Of a stretch of DNA of 64,000 nt, positions 1 through 8,948 are shown piece by piece (the stretch's first letter is position 1; each line of letters begins with the position of its first letter). The stretch spans positions 2,852,001-2,916,000 of the forward strand of contig NZ_JAUSYD010000001.1 in NCBI RefSeq assembly GCF_030816615.1, in the 5' to 3' direction. A program made the translations under genes and the position numbers. This DNA is from Streptomyces sp. B1I3. GTDB lineage: Bacteria; Actinomycetota; Actinomycetes; Streptomycetales; Streptomycetaceae. Under the pieces are notes generated by a model, which did not search any database, was not told the origin of the DNA, and was given only the letters and a program-made list of their open reading frames with translations.

Positions 1-125
1 GCGGAGATGCCGGACATACCGGTGCCACGGAGCGAGAGTTCCGAAGAGCAGGTGAGGCTGCCGAGCGAGCATGCGGAGACGACCGAGGGATCGGTCATTT
101 TGCTGGTGCTGATGATGTTGATCAC
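1..125 (-). CDS. Candidate upstream ORF in wblC leader (partial)
   Basis: A GTG start at 125-123 is preceded by GGAGG with 8-nt spacing, and the frame is open for 41 codons to the left edge. The peptide begins VINIISTSKMTDPSVVSAC and is rich in Ser, Leu and Cys. It lies about 110 nt downstream of the predicted promoter. WhiB7/WblC genes carry long leaders with a translated upstream ORF that controls attenuation when antibiotics stall ribosomes, and this ORF fits that place. It could instead be the start of another small gene; the end is not visible. Confidence 0.4.
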   Translation of the reverse strand, partial: MINIISTSKMTDPSVVSACSLGSLTCSSELSLRGTGMSGIS

Positions 126-241
126 TTCAATCGCCTCCTCTCGGCGTCTCGGCAGATCCGGCCGGGCCGGTCCTGCGGTAATCGGATAAGTACAGCACGG
201 AGTCAGGGCTTCAGAGAAGTCGCTGTTCCCGTGGTTAAGAA

Positions 242-280
242 CCTATGGTGATGACTGCTGCCCGCGCAAACTATTTTTTC
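242..280 (-). promoter_or_regulatory. Likely WblC/WhiB7-type promoter for leftward gene
   Basis: On the minus strand an A-rich run (GAAAAAATAG, 280-271) directly abuts a -35-like TTTGCG (270-265), a 17-bp spacer and a -10-like CATAGG (247-242). An AT-rich patch touching the -35 box is the known signature of WhiB7/WblC-activated, autoregulated promoters, and whiB7/wblC sits just downstream of uvrD2 in many actinomycetes. The wblC coding sequence itself is outside the window, so the assignment rests on position and motif. Confidence 0.6.
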
Positions 281-292
281 GACGAGTTCTTC

Positions 293-2512
293 TCACACGC
301 CGCCGTCGCCCTCCCCCGATGCCTCATCCACGGGCCTGCCTGCGCAGATGGTCAGGACATCGGCTCCGAACCGGGTCAGCTTCCGGTTGCCGACGCCAGG
401 GATGACGACGAGTTCCCGCTCGGTGCTCGGCACGGCCTCCGCGATCGCCATCAGCGTCTTGTCGGTGAACACGCAGTAGGCGGGCTGGCTGATCTCCGCA
501 GCCCTCTCCGCACGCCACTGCCGCAGCCGCTCGTACAGCGCCTCGTCCATGTCCGAGGGGCAGTCCTCGCAGCGCATCAGCTTCATCTCGCCCGCTTCGG
601 TGAGCGTCCTGCCGCACACCCTGCACCGGACGGGTCCGCGCCGCCGCGGCTGAGCCGCCGCTTCGGCCCCCGCGACCCCCGCGCCCGCACCCGGGCCGCG
701 GTCGATGCCTCCGCTTCCTCCGGACCCGCCTCTCGCACCGGGTGCGGAACCGGGGCGCAGCCCGTTCAGGAAGCGGGTCGGCCGGCGTCCCCCACGACCG
801 CCCGGCGAGCGGGACAGCGCCCACGAGAGCGACAGGTGGAAGCGGGCCCGGGTGACTCCGACGTACAGCAGCCTGCGCTCCTCCTCGACCTGCTCGTCCG
901 TCTTGGCGTAGGCGATCGGCATCATGCCCTCGGTGAGACCCACCAGGAACGTGGCGTCCCATTCCAGTCCCTTGGCCGAGTGGAGTGAGGCGAGCGTGAC
1001 GCCCTGGACGGTGGGGGCGTGCTGGGCGGCGGCGCGTTCGTCGAGCTCGGCCACCAGATCGGAGAGCGTCGCCCCAGGCCTGGCCTGCTCGAAGTCCTCG
1101 GCCAGCCGCACCAGGGCAGCGAGTGACTCCCAGCGGTCCCGCACCGCGCCGGACCCGGCGGGCGGCTTGGACCTCCACCCCTTGGTGGAGAGGACGGCGC
1201 GCACCTCGGAAGCCAGGTCGTCGGCGCCGTCGAGCAGGGAGTCGTTGCTCCCCGCGCGAGCGGCCCCGCGCAGGGCGACGCCCGCCTCCCGCACCTCAGC
1301 TCGGTCGAAGAAGCGCTCGGCACCGCGCAGCTGGTACGGCACGCCAGCGTCCGCGAGTGCCTGCTCGTAGACCTCGGACTGGGAGTTGACCCGGTACAGC
1401 ACGGCGATCTCACCGGCCGGCACCCCGGCGGCGATCAGATCGCGGATCCGGCGGGCGGTCCCCTCGGCCTCCGCCGGCTCGTCCGGGTATTCCGTGTAGG
1501 TGGGTTCGGGCCCCTTGGCTCGCTGTGAGATCAGTTCGAGCCGATGCTCGGCCGCCCTCCCCCGGGCCTGGCTCAGCAGGCCGTTGGCCAGATGGACGAC
1601 CTGCGGTGTGGAGCGGTAGTCCCGCACCAGCTTGACCACCGTCGCGTTCGGATGGCGGGTGCGGAAATTCAGCAGGTGGTCGGGGGTGGCACCGGTGAAG
1701 GAGTAGATCGTCTGGCCGACGTCGCCGACGACGCAGAGACTGTCCCGGTCGCCGAGCCAGAGATCGAGGAGCCGCTGCTGGAGCGGGCTGACGTCCTGGT
1801 ACTCGTCGACGACGAAGTGCTGGTACTGGCGGCGCACGTGGTCGGCGATGTCGTGCCGGTCCTGGAGGATGCCGACGGTGAGGAGCAGTACGTCCTCGAA
1901 GTCGATCACCGAGCGGTCGCGCTTCAGCTGCTCGTACGTCCCGTAGATCTGGGAGAGCTCGGCCGGGTCGCGCGGTGCGTCCCGCTGGGTCTTCGCGACC
2001 GCGGCCGGATAGTCGGCGGGCACCGTCTGTGTCACCTTGGCCCACTCGATCTCGCTCGTGACGTCGCGCAGTTCGTTGCGGTCGAGGCGGATCCCGCAGC
2101 GGGCCGCCGCCTCGGCGACCAGCTGGACCTTGCGCTCCAGCAACCGGGGCAGCTCGCCACCGACTGCTTTCGGCCAGAAGTACTGCAGCTGGCGCAGGGC
2201 CGCGGAGTGGAACGTCCGGGCCTGCACGCCGGTCGCGCCGAGCTGGCGGAGCCGGCCCCGCATCTCGCCCGCCGCCCGGTTGGTGAAGGTGACGGCCAGG
2301 ACGGTGGACGGCTGGAGGATTCCGGCACGCACTCCGTACGCGATGCGATGGGTGATCGCCCGCGTCTTGCCCGTACCGGCTCCGGCCAGGACACACACAG
2401 GACCGCCGAGAGCCACGGCGACCTCGCGCTGCTCCGGGTCGAGCCCGTCCAGCACAGCGTCCGGGGAGTCGGGGACCTGCGGGAAAAGGGTGGAGTGCGT
2501 TGCTGCTGTCAC
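293..2512 (-). CDS. uvrD2: ATP-dependent DNA helicase UvrD2
   Basis: SF1A DNA helicase of 739 residues for DNA repair in the cytoplasm. Walker A GAGTGKT lies near residue 45, motif II is DEYQD, and the motif IV-VI block includes LYVGVTRAR. The C-terminus carries a four-Cys motif (CRVC ... CEDC) followed by an HRDC domain with PGVGNRKLTRFG, the architecture that separates actinobacterial UvrD2 from UvrD1/PcrA. GTG at 2512 is chosen because homologous sequence starts near TAATHSTLFPQV; a longer frame reaches 2746 but would overlap mrx1, and its extra codons look non-coding. Divergent from mrx1; the wblC promoter begins right after its stop. Confidence 0.88.
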   Translation of the reverse strand: MTAATHSTLFPQVPDSPDAVLDGLDPEQREVAVALGGPVCVLAGAGTGKTRAITHRIAYGVRAGILQPSTVLAVTFTNRAAGEMRGRLRQLGATGVQARTFHSAALRQLQYFWPKAVGGELPRLLERKVQLVAEAAARCGIRLDRNELRDVTSEIEWAKVTQTVPADYPAAVAKTQRDAPRDPAELSQIYGTYEQLKRDRSVIDFEDVLLLTVGILQDRHDIADHVRRQYQHFVVDEYQDVSPLQQRLLDLWLGDRDSLCVVGDVGQTIYSFTGATPDHLLNFRTRHPNATVVKLVRDYRSTPQVVHLANGLLSQARGRAAEHRLELISQRAKGPEPTYTEYPDEPAEAEGTARRIRDLIAAGVPAGEIAVLYRVNSQSEVYEQALADAGVPYQLRGAERFFDRAEVREAGVALRGAARAGSNDSLLDGADDLASEVRAVLSTKGWRSKPPAGSGAVRDRWESLAALVRLAEDFEQARPGATLSDLVAELDERAAAQHAPTVQGVTLASLHSAKGLEWDATFLVGLTEGMMPIAYAKTDEQVEEERRLLYVGVTRARFHLSLSWALSRSPGGRGGRRPTRFLNGLRPGSAPGARGGSGGSGGIDRGPGAGAGVAGAEAAAQPRRRGPVRCRVCGRTLTEAGEMKLMRCEDCPSDMDEALYERLRQWRAERAAEISQPAYCVFTDKTLMAIAEAVPSTERELVVIPGVGNRKLTRFGADVLTICAGRPVDEASGEGDGGV

Positions 2513-2714
2513 CCTGCCATGCTGCCAGGTCGCAAGGGGCTGGCGCGGAGGTTGTCCACAGGGGGTGCCGTTCGTCATACCGGTGGGGCGGTCAGGAGGC
2601 GGTGACGGGAATGGCGATCGGCTCCCGTACGTTCCCCTGCATGCGGGACAGTGCGCGAGCCGTGCTGTTCCGCTCTTCTCAGCAAGACGGACGAGACAAA
2701 GGAGCGCCGACGAC

Positions 2715-2957
2715 ATGCCGGGCACTGTGACGATGTACAGCACCACGTGGTGCGGCTACTGCCGCCGGCTCAAGGGTCAGATGGACCGCGAAGGCATCGC
2801 GTACACCGAGGTCAACATCGAGCAGGACCCGGAGTCGGCAGCCTTCGTCGAGAAGGCGAATGGCGGAAACCAGACGGTTCCGACTGTGCTCTTTCCCGAC
2901 GGCTCGACGCTGACCAACCCCTCGCTGGCCCAGGTCAAGCAGAAGATCGGCGCCTGA
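2715..2957 (+). CDS. mrx1: Mycoredoxin (glutaredoxin-like)
   Basis: An 80-residue thioredoxin-fold protein that reduces mycothiol mixed disulfides with electrons from mycothiol and its reductase. The redox motif is CGYC (residues 13-16), the cis-Pro loop is QTVPTV, and length matches Mrx1. AAAGGAG precedes ATG at 2715 by about 10 nt. The gene lies alone on the plus strand between uvrD2 and nudC, as in mycobacteria, and ends in a strong terminator shared with nudC. Confidence 0.9.
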   Translation: MPGTVTMYSTTWCGYCRRLKGQMDREGIAYTEVNIEQDPESAAFVEKANGGNQTVPTVLFPDGSTLTNPSLAQVKQKIGA

Positions 2958-2970
2958 CCGGCTCCACGCC

Positions 2971-3028
2971 GCGTCCGTGCAAGGAGAAGGCCCCCGCCGA
3001 GGCGGGGGCCTTCTCCTTGCACGGACGC
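2971..3028. terminator. Bidirectional terminator, 28-bp perfect inverted repeat
   Basis: Arms 2971-2998 and 3001-3028 are perfectly complementary around a 2-nt GA centre. It follows mrx1 by 13 bp and directly abuts the nudC stop codon, so it can stop both convergent transcripts. There is no T-run. Confidence 0.85.
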
Positions 3029-3976
3029 TCAGCCGGCGTTGCCCGGCCTCGGGAGCGGCTTGCCGTACCAGAGCTCGATGAGGCGGGCGGCGATCGAGAC
3101 GCCGAACGGCGGCAGGACCGCACCCGACTCGAAGGCCTCCGTGAGTTCCTCGCGGGAGAACCACCGGGCCTCCTCGATCTCCTCGCCGTCCACCTCGATC
3201 TCCGAGGAGGTGGCGCGAGCCATGAAGCCGAGCATCAGGCTGGAGGGGAACGGCCAGGGCTGGCTGGCGATGTACTCGACCTCACCGACCGTGATCCCCG
3301 CCTCCTCGAACACCTCACGAGCCACGGACTGCTCGATCGACTCCCCGGGTTCCACGAAACCGGCGAGCGTCGAGAAGCGGCCCTCCGGCCAGTGCACCTG
3401 ACGCCCCAGGAGTGCCCGGTCCTGGTCGTCGGTGACCAGCATGATCACCGCCGGGTCGGTCCGCGGGTAGTGCTCGGCGCCGCAGGCCTGGCAGCGGCGG
3501 ATGTGGCCGGCCGCCGCGATGACCGTGCGATCTCCGCAGCGGGAGCAGAAGCGGTGCAGCCGCTGCCAGTTCTCCAGGGCGACGGCGTGCACCATGAGCC
3601 CGGCATCACGTGCGCCGAGGAGGAGTCCGGCCTCGCGCAGCCCGGCGGGGCGCGCGGACTGGTCCATGCGGCCCGGGAGGGAGTCCTTCTGGAGTGCGAA
3701 GTAGCGGACGCCGTCCTCGTCCGTGCCGAGGAAGTAGCGGTGGGTCTCGGTGAGCGGCGCCTCGAAGGACGGCGTCATGACGAGCTCGGTGCCGCCGTCG
3801 GGGGTGTCGTCGATGAGCGCCTGACCGCCGGAGACGACGAAGACCCTGGTCGTCGGGTGGCTCCAGGCTGCGGCGAGCCAGGCCTCGTCGAGCCGGTGGT
3901 GCGCGGCGCGGTCGATGCCGCTGGGCGCGGTGAGACCGATCGGGCGGTCTGCGCTGGCGTTGTCGAAGGTGCTCAC
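3029..3976 (-). CDS. nudC: NADH pyrophosphatase NudC
   Basis: Nudix hydrolase of 315 residues that cleaves NAD(H) to NMN(H) and AMP and, in the family, removes NAD caps from RNA. A zinc ribbon (CSRC ... CQAC) is followed by the Nudix box GFVEPGESIEQSVAREVFEE and the family-specific SQPWPFPSSLM motif. The N-terminal NUDIX-like domain is present. ATG at 3976. It lies 45 bp downstream of the M20 peptidase gene on the same strand and is probably co-transcribed with it. Confidence 0.9.
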   Translation of the reverse strand: MSTFDNASADRPIGLTAPSGIDRAAHHRLDEAWLAAAWSHPTTRVFVVSGGQALIDDTPDGGTELVMTPSFEAPLTETHRYFLGTDEDGVRYFALQKDSLPGRMDQSARPAGLREAGLLLGARDAGLMVHAVALENWQRLHRFCSRCGDRTVIAAAGHIRRCQACGAEHYPRTDPAVIMLVTDDQDRALLGRQVHWPEGRFSTLAGFVEPGESIEQSVAREVFEEAGITVGEVEYIASQPWPFPSSLMLGFMARATSSEIEVDGEEIEEARWFSREELTEAFESGAVLPPFGVSIAARLIELWYGKPLPRPGNAG

Positions 3977-4021
3977 AGGTGCTTCCTACTCCCCCGGGGA
4001 TGGATCGGGTGTTCAGAGGAT

Positions 4022-5416
4022 TCAGCGGGGTGCCGCGGCCAGCTCGCCCCACAGGTGGGCGCTGGTCTCCACGCCCTTGAGGAGGAGGTCGAGCTCGACC
4101 TTCTCGTCGGGACCGTGCCAGCCGTCGGACGGCACGGAGATGCCCAGGAAGAGCACGGGTGCGCCGAGCACGTCCTGCAGGTCGGCGGCAGGACCCGACC
4201 CGCCCTCCCGGGTGAACAGGATCTTCTGCCCGAACGCGCGTCCCATGGCCCGGGCCGCCGCCTGGAGCGCGGGGTGGTCGAGCGGGGTCAGGCAGGGGCG
4301 GGTGGCGGGCGAGAAGGTGATGCGGTGGCGGATGCCGGCCGGGATCCGGTCCTCGGCCCAGGTGCGGACCAGCTTCTGGACGTGGGCCGGGTCCTGGCCG
4401 GCGACGAGCCTGAAGCTCAGCTTCACCAGGGCCGAGGAGGGGATGACGGTCTTGCTGCCCGCGCCCTGATAGCCACCACCGATTCCGTTGACCTCGGCGG
4501 TGGGGCGGGCCCAGACGCGCTCCAGAGTGGTGAAGCCGGCCTCCCCCGCCGTGGCGTGGGAGGCGGCGGTGCGCAGCCAGGCGTCCTCGTCGAAGGGCAG
4601 TTCGGCGAAGAGGGCGCGCTCGGTGTCGGTCAGTTCGGCCACGCCGTCGTAGAAACCGGGGACCGCCACCCGGCCCTCGGCGTCGTGGAGCGCCGCGACG
4701 AGGCGGGCGAGGGCGGTCGCGGGGTTGGGTACCGCGCCGCCGAAGGACCCGGAGTGGATGTCCTGGTCGGGGCCGTACAGCTCGATCTCGCACTCCGCGA
4801 GGCCCCGCATGCCGGTGCAGACGCTGGGGGTGTTCTCGTCCCACATGCCGGTGTCGGAGACGACCACGACGTCCGCGGCGAGCCGGGAGGCCCGCTGCTC
4901 GGCCAGCGCCCGGAAGTTCGGGGAACCGGACTCCTCCTCGCCCTCGACGAGGAGTTTGAGGTGCACGGCGGGAGTGGTGCGGCCGGTCGCGGCGAGGTGG
5001 GCCCGGACACCCAGTGTGTGGAAGAACACCTGGCCCTTGTCGTCGGCCGCGCCGCGTCCGTACATCCTGCCGTCGCGGATCACCGGTTCGAACGGGTCGG
5101 TGTGCCAGCCGTCCTCGCGGGCCGCCGGCTGTACGTCGTGATGGCCGTAGACGAGCACGACCGGTGCGTCCGGGTCGTCGGACGGCCATTCGGCGAACAC
5201 CGCGGGGGCGCCGGGCGTCTCCCAGATCTCGGTGACCGGGAAGCCGGTCTCCGCGAGCTTGGCGGACAGCCACTCGGCGCTGCGCCGTACGTCCCCGTCG
5301 TGCTCCGGCTGAGCGGATACGGACGGGATGCGCAGCCACTCGGCAAGGTCCTCGAGAAAGGCCGCGCGGTGCTGCTCGGTGTACGTACGGACGGCATTGT
5401 CCGGGGTGTCGCTCAT
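4022..5416 (-). CDS. M20 family dipeptidase
   Basis: A 464-residue zinc metallopeptidase-like protein of the M20/ArgE/DapE/CNDP class. Metal-site motifs are YGHHDVQP, GRGAADDKGQ and EGEEESGS, with a dimerisation domain insert in the middle; this pattern matches dipeptidases more than DapE. Probably hydrolyses cytosolic dipeptides. ATG at 5416 lies 10 bp downstream of the adnB stop, so it is likely the third gene of an adnA-adnB-peptidase-nudC transcription unit. Confidence 0.85.
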   Translation of the reverse strand: MSDTPDNAVRTYTEQHRAAFLEDLAEWLRIPSVSAQPEHDGDVRRSAEWLSAKLAETGFPVTEIWETPGAPAVFAEWPSDDPDAPVVLVYGHHDVQPAAREDGWHTDPFEPVIRDGRMYGRGAADDKGQVFFHTLGVRAHLAATGRTTPAVHLKLLVEGEEESGSPNFRALAEQRASRLAADVVVVSDTGMWDENTPSVCTGMRGLAECEIELYGPDQDIHSGSFGGAVPNPATALARLVAALHDAEGRVAVPGFYDGVAELTDTERALFAELPFDEDAWLRTAASHATAGEAGFTTLERVWARPTAEVNGIGGGYQGAGSKTVIPSSALVKLSFRLVAGQDPAHVQKLVRTWAEDRIPAGIRHRITFSPATRPCLTPLDHPALQAAARAMGRAFGQKILFTREGGSGPAADLQDVLGAPVLFLGISVPSDGWHGPDEKVELDLLLKGVETSAHLWGELAAAPR

Positions 5417-5426
5417 GCTCCTGAGC

Positions 5427-8400
5427 CTATCGGCCCCGCGGAGGTGGCTCGTCCAGCAGGAGCTGTTCCAGCTCCGCCCGGCCGGGCAGGGCGGTGGGGC
5501 GGACGGTCTCCCCGGTGCGCACGTACAGGAAGGTCGCCGTCACCGAGTCCAGGGGCAGGCCGTGCAGCTCGGACCAGGCCAGCCGGTAGACGGCGAGCTG
5601 GAGCGGGTCGGCCGTGCGGTGCCGGGTGGTCTTCCAGTCGACGATCTCGTACGTGTCCCCGGTGCGGTACACCGCGTCGATCCGGCCGCGGATCAGCCGG
5701 CCCGCGAGGACGATCTGGAACGGGGTCTCGACGCGGTACGGGGTACGCCGGGCGTACTCCGTACGCTCGAAGGCCTCCTTGAGCTCGGCGAGATCGCGTT
5801 CGTCGGCGATCTCCGCGTCGTCCTCGCCACCTCCGGGGAGCTCGTCCGGGCCGAGCATGGGCAGCGGCAGCTCCTCGAAGCGGGACTCCACCCACGCGTG
5901 GAAACGGGTTCCGCGGCGGGCCGCGGGCTGTGGGGCCCTGGGCATGGGGCGGGCGAGCTCGCGAGCGAAGCCGTCGGGGTCGGCGGCCAGGTGCAGCAGC
6001 TGGGTGGCGGAGAGCGAGGCGGGTACGAGGACGTCGCGCACACCCGCGCGGGCACGGCGCAGCTCCCCGGCGAGGGCGTCGAGATCACGGTCCCAGGAGG
6101 CGAGTGCGCGGGCTTCCTCCGGGGTCAGGCCGGCCTCCGCTTCGGCGTCCGGACGCAGGTGCGTGCCGGCGTCCGGGTCCACGGGGGCGCGGGCGGCGGG
6201 GATGTGCCGAGCGGCCTCCCCCGCAGCGGGGACAGGGGTGTCCGCATGCGGGTCACCGTCCGGGAACGGGTCGTCGTACGGCGCGTCCTCCTCGTCGTAC
6301 GGCGCGTCCTCCTCCCCGTACGGCGCCTCGTCGTCGTACGGGGAGGGCCCGGCGTACACGTCAGGTACGGGGGTGGCGGCCAGGGCCTCCAGGTGGGCCA
6401 GCACCGTGTCCCTGGCGGCCCGGCGGCGGGCCATGGCCGTGCCGTCCAGGGGGAGCGGCCAGGCCTGGTCGGCGTCCCGCTCCTGGAGTGCGGGATTCTC
6501 CTCGTCCTCCGCGGGTTCGTCGGCCCAGACCTCGATCTCGCCGTACCCGGCCGCGCAGTGCCCGTACAGCGCCTCCAGAAAGGCGGACGGGCCGCGGGCC
6601 TTCTTCTGGGACGGCCCCCACCAGTGGCCGGAGCCCAGGAGAAGGCTCCGGGGGCGGGTGAAGGTGACGTAGCCGAGGCGGAGCTCCTCGGTGTGCTGAT
6701 GCTCCTTCATCTCCTCCTTGAAGGCCTTCAGGCCCTTGGCGTCCCAGGAGGGGACGACCGGGAGGGTGGCCGCGTCGCCGCGCAGGGCGTGCGGCAGGAC
6801 CTTGGACTGCGAGGTCCAGGCGTCCCGGGACTGCCCGCTGGGGAACTGGCCGGTGACCAGTCCGGGCACGGCGACGACGTCCCACTCCAGGCCCTTGGAC
6901 TTGTGGGCGGTGAGGACCTTGACGGTGTTCTCGCCGCCGGGCAGGGCGTTGTCCAGGCCCTTCTCGTACTGCGCGGCGGTGCGCAGGAAGCCGAGGAAGG
7001 CCAGCAGCGAGGCCTCCCCGTCCACTGCGGCGAAGCCGGCCGCGACATCCAGGAAGTTGGCGAGGGTCTCGCGGCGGCGTGCGGCCAGGGCGTGCGGCGA
7101 CGCGGAGAGTTCGACCTCGAGACCGGTGGTGGAGAGCACGCGGTGCAGCACGTCCATGAGGGGGTCGGCCAGCGCGCGGCGCAGGTCGCGGAGCTCGGTG
7201 GCCAGGCGTGCGAAACGGACACGGGCCTCGGCGGAGAACGGCAGCCCGTCGTCCTCCGCCCCTCCGGCCTCCAGGAACGTGTCGAGGGCGTCGGCGAGCG
7301 AGATCACCTCCGCGGGGTCGATGCCCTCCACGGCCTCGGCCAGACGGATGTCCGGGTCGATGTCCTCGCCGCCGGGGGACGAGCGGTGCACCAGGAGGCG
7401 TGCGCGGCGGCCGAGGAGGGCGAGGTCCCTGGGGCCGATGCGCCAGCGCGGGCCCGTGAGCAGCCGGACCAGCGAGGCGTTGGCCCCCGGATCCTGGAGG
7501 ACTTCGCAGACCGCGACGAGATCGGCGACCTCCGGGAGGTGCAGCAGTCCGGCCAGGCCGACGACCTCGACGGGGATGTCACGAGCGACGAGGGCTGCCT
7601 GGATGCGCGGGAAGTCCCCGGCGGTACGGCACAGGACGGCGATCTCCCCGGGGGCCGTGCCCGTCCCCACCAGGTGCGCGAGGGAGTCGGCGAGCCAGTC
7701 GATCTCCTCGGCGTGCGTACGCAGGAGGGCGCATCGGACCGTGCCGTCGCGCTCCGCGCCGGGGGCGGGGCGCAGGGCCTCGACGCCCTCGTGCATGGCG
7801 CGCAGTGGGCCGGCGAGAGCGTTGGCGAGGTGGAGGAGGCGGCCTCCGCTGCGGCGGTTCTCGCTGAGGGAGTAGCGGGTCGCCGGGGTGCCGTCGGCGT
7901 GCGGGAAGTGGAGCGGGAAGTCGTCGAGGTTGGCGACGGAGGCTCCGCGCCAGCCGTAGATCGCCTGGCAGGGGTCGCCGACGGCGGTGACGGCGTGACC
8001 GGTCGTGGCCCCGCCCTCCCCGCCGAAGAGGGCGGCGAGCAGGAGCCGCTGGGCCACGGAGGTGTCCTGGTACTCGTCGAGCAGGACGACCCGGAATTCG
8101 TCCCGCAGGACGACGCCGACCTCGGGCCGGGTGAGGGCGAGCTCGGCGGAGAGCGCGATCTGGTCGCCGAAGTCGAGGAGGTCGCGGCTGCGTTTGGCGT
8201 CCCGGTAGCGCCGGGTCAGTTCGAGGAGCTCGCGGCGGGCCGCGGCCGCCTCGGGGATCTTGCGCAGCTCGGCGTTGGTGAGCCGTGCCGTCTCCAGCGC
8301 GGCGAGCAGCTCGGTGTCGTACGCGGCGAGCCGCTCGGGGCGTACGAGGTGTTCGGAGAGCTCGGCGTCCAGGGCGAGCAGGTCACTGACCAGGGTGGGG

Positions 8401-8888
8401 AAGGACCGGGTCAGGGCGGGGTAGGGGCCGGGCGCCTCCCGCAGCACCCGGGCGGCGAGCTGGTGGCGGGTGGCGTCGGCGAGGAGGCGGGTCGTGGGTT
8501 CCAGCCCGATCCGCAGGCCGTGGTCGGTGAGGAGCCGGCCGGCGAAGGCGTGGTACGTCGAGATGCTGGGCTCGCCCGGCGGGTTGTCCGGGTCGATGAC
8601 GTCCGGATCGGTGACCCCGGCCCGGACGAGGGCCTTGCGGACGCGTTCGGCGAGCTCACCCGCCGCCTTGTTGGTGAAGGTCAGGCCGAGGACCTGCTCG
8701 GGGGCCACCTGGCCGGTACCCACCAGCCACACCACCCGGGCGGCCATCACCGTGGTCTTTCCCGAGCCGGCTCCGGCCACGATCACCTGCGGGGCCGGCG
8801 GCGCGGTGATGCAGGCCGTCTGCTCCGGGGTGAAGGGGACCCCGAGGAGCTCCTTGAGCTGCTCGGGATCGGTGATACGGGTGGACAC
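5427..8888 (-). CDS. adnB: AdnB-type helicase-nuclease subunit
   Basis: A 1153-residue fusion of an N-terminal UvrD-like ATPase (Walker A GAGSGKTT, motif II LLDEYQDTS, TAHKSKGLEWD) and a C-terminal RecB-like nuclease (RGRIDAVYRTGD, then EIVDWKTT). With AdnA it forms the actinobacterial end-resecting motor-nuclease for double-strand breaks. AdnB is the usual second gene of the pair. GTG at 8888 is preferred over TTG at 8918: the ten intervening codons have only about half G/C third bases, unlike the gene. An acidic low-complexity patch rich in DEEDAPYD lies before the nuclease domain. Confidence 0.85.
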   Translation of the reverse strand: MSTRITDPEQLKELLGVPFTPEQTACITAPPAPQVIVAGAGSGKTTVMAARVVWLVGTGQVAPEQVLGLTFTNKAAGELAERVRKALVRAGVTDPDVIDPDNPPGEPSISTYHAFAGRLLTDHGLRIGLEPTTRLLADATRHQLAARVLREAPGPYPALTRSFPTLVSDLLALDAELSEHLVRPERLAAYDTELLAALETARLTNAELRKIPEAAAARRELLELTRRYRDAKRSRDLLDFGDQIALSAELALTRPEVGVVLRDEFRVVLLDEYQDTSVAQRLLLAALFGGEGGATTGHAVTAVGDPCQAIYGWRGASVANLDDFPLHFPHADGTPATRYSLSENRRSGGRLLHLANALAGPLRAMHEGVEALRPAPGAERDGTVRCALLRTHAEEIDWLADSLAHLVGTGTAPGEIAVLCRTAGDFPRIQAALVARDIPVEVVGLAGLLHLPEVADLVAVCEVLQDPGANASLVRLLTGPRWRIGPRDLALLGRRARLLVHRSSPGGEDIDPDIRLAEAVEGIDPAEVISLADALDTFLEAGGAEDDGLPFSAEARVRFARLATELRDLRRALADPLMDVLHRVLSTTGLEVELSASPHALAARRRETLANFLDVAAGFAAVDGEASLLAFLGFLRTAAQYEKGLDNALPGGENTVKVLTAHKSKGLEWDVVAVPGLVTGQFPSGQSRDAWTSQSKVLPHALRGDAATLPVVPSWDAKGLKAFKEEMKEHQHTEELRLGYVTFTRPRSLLLGSGHWWGPSQKKARGPSAFLEALYGHCAAGYGEIEVWADEPAEDEENPALQERDADQAWPLPLDGTAMARRRAARDTVLAHLEALAATPVPDVYAGPSPYDDEAPYGEEDAPYDEEDAPYDDPFPDGDPHADTPVPAAGEAARHIPAARAPVDPDAGTHLRPDAEAEAGLTPEEARALASWDRDLDALAGELRRARAGVRDVLVPASLSATQLLHLAADPDGFARELARPMPRAPQPAARRGTRFHAWVESRFEELPLPMLGPDELPGGGEDDAEIADERDLAELKEAFERTEYARRTPYRVETPFQIVLAGRLIRGRIDAVYRTGDTYEIVDWKTTRHRTADPLQLAVYRLAWSELHGLPLDSVTATFLYVRTGETVRPTALPGRAELEQLLLDEPPPRGR

Positions 8889-8948
8889 TCCAGAAAGGCT
8901 AACCGGAGAGACCGACAACGCCCTCCCCGCCGGTCGCCGCCCCGGAGG

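Noticed and set aside
7..189. Plus-strand 60-codon ORF at the left edge
   Set aside because: Opposite to the wblC leader, no clear ribosome site; the leftward leader ORF explains the region better.
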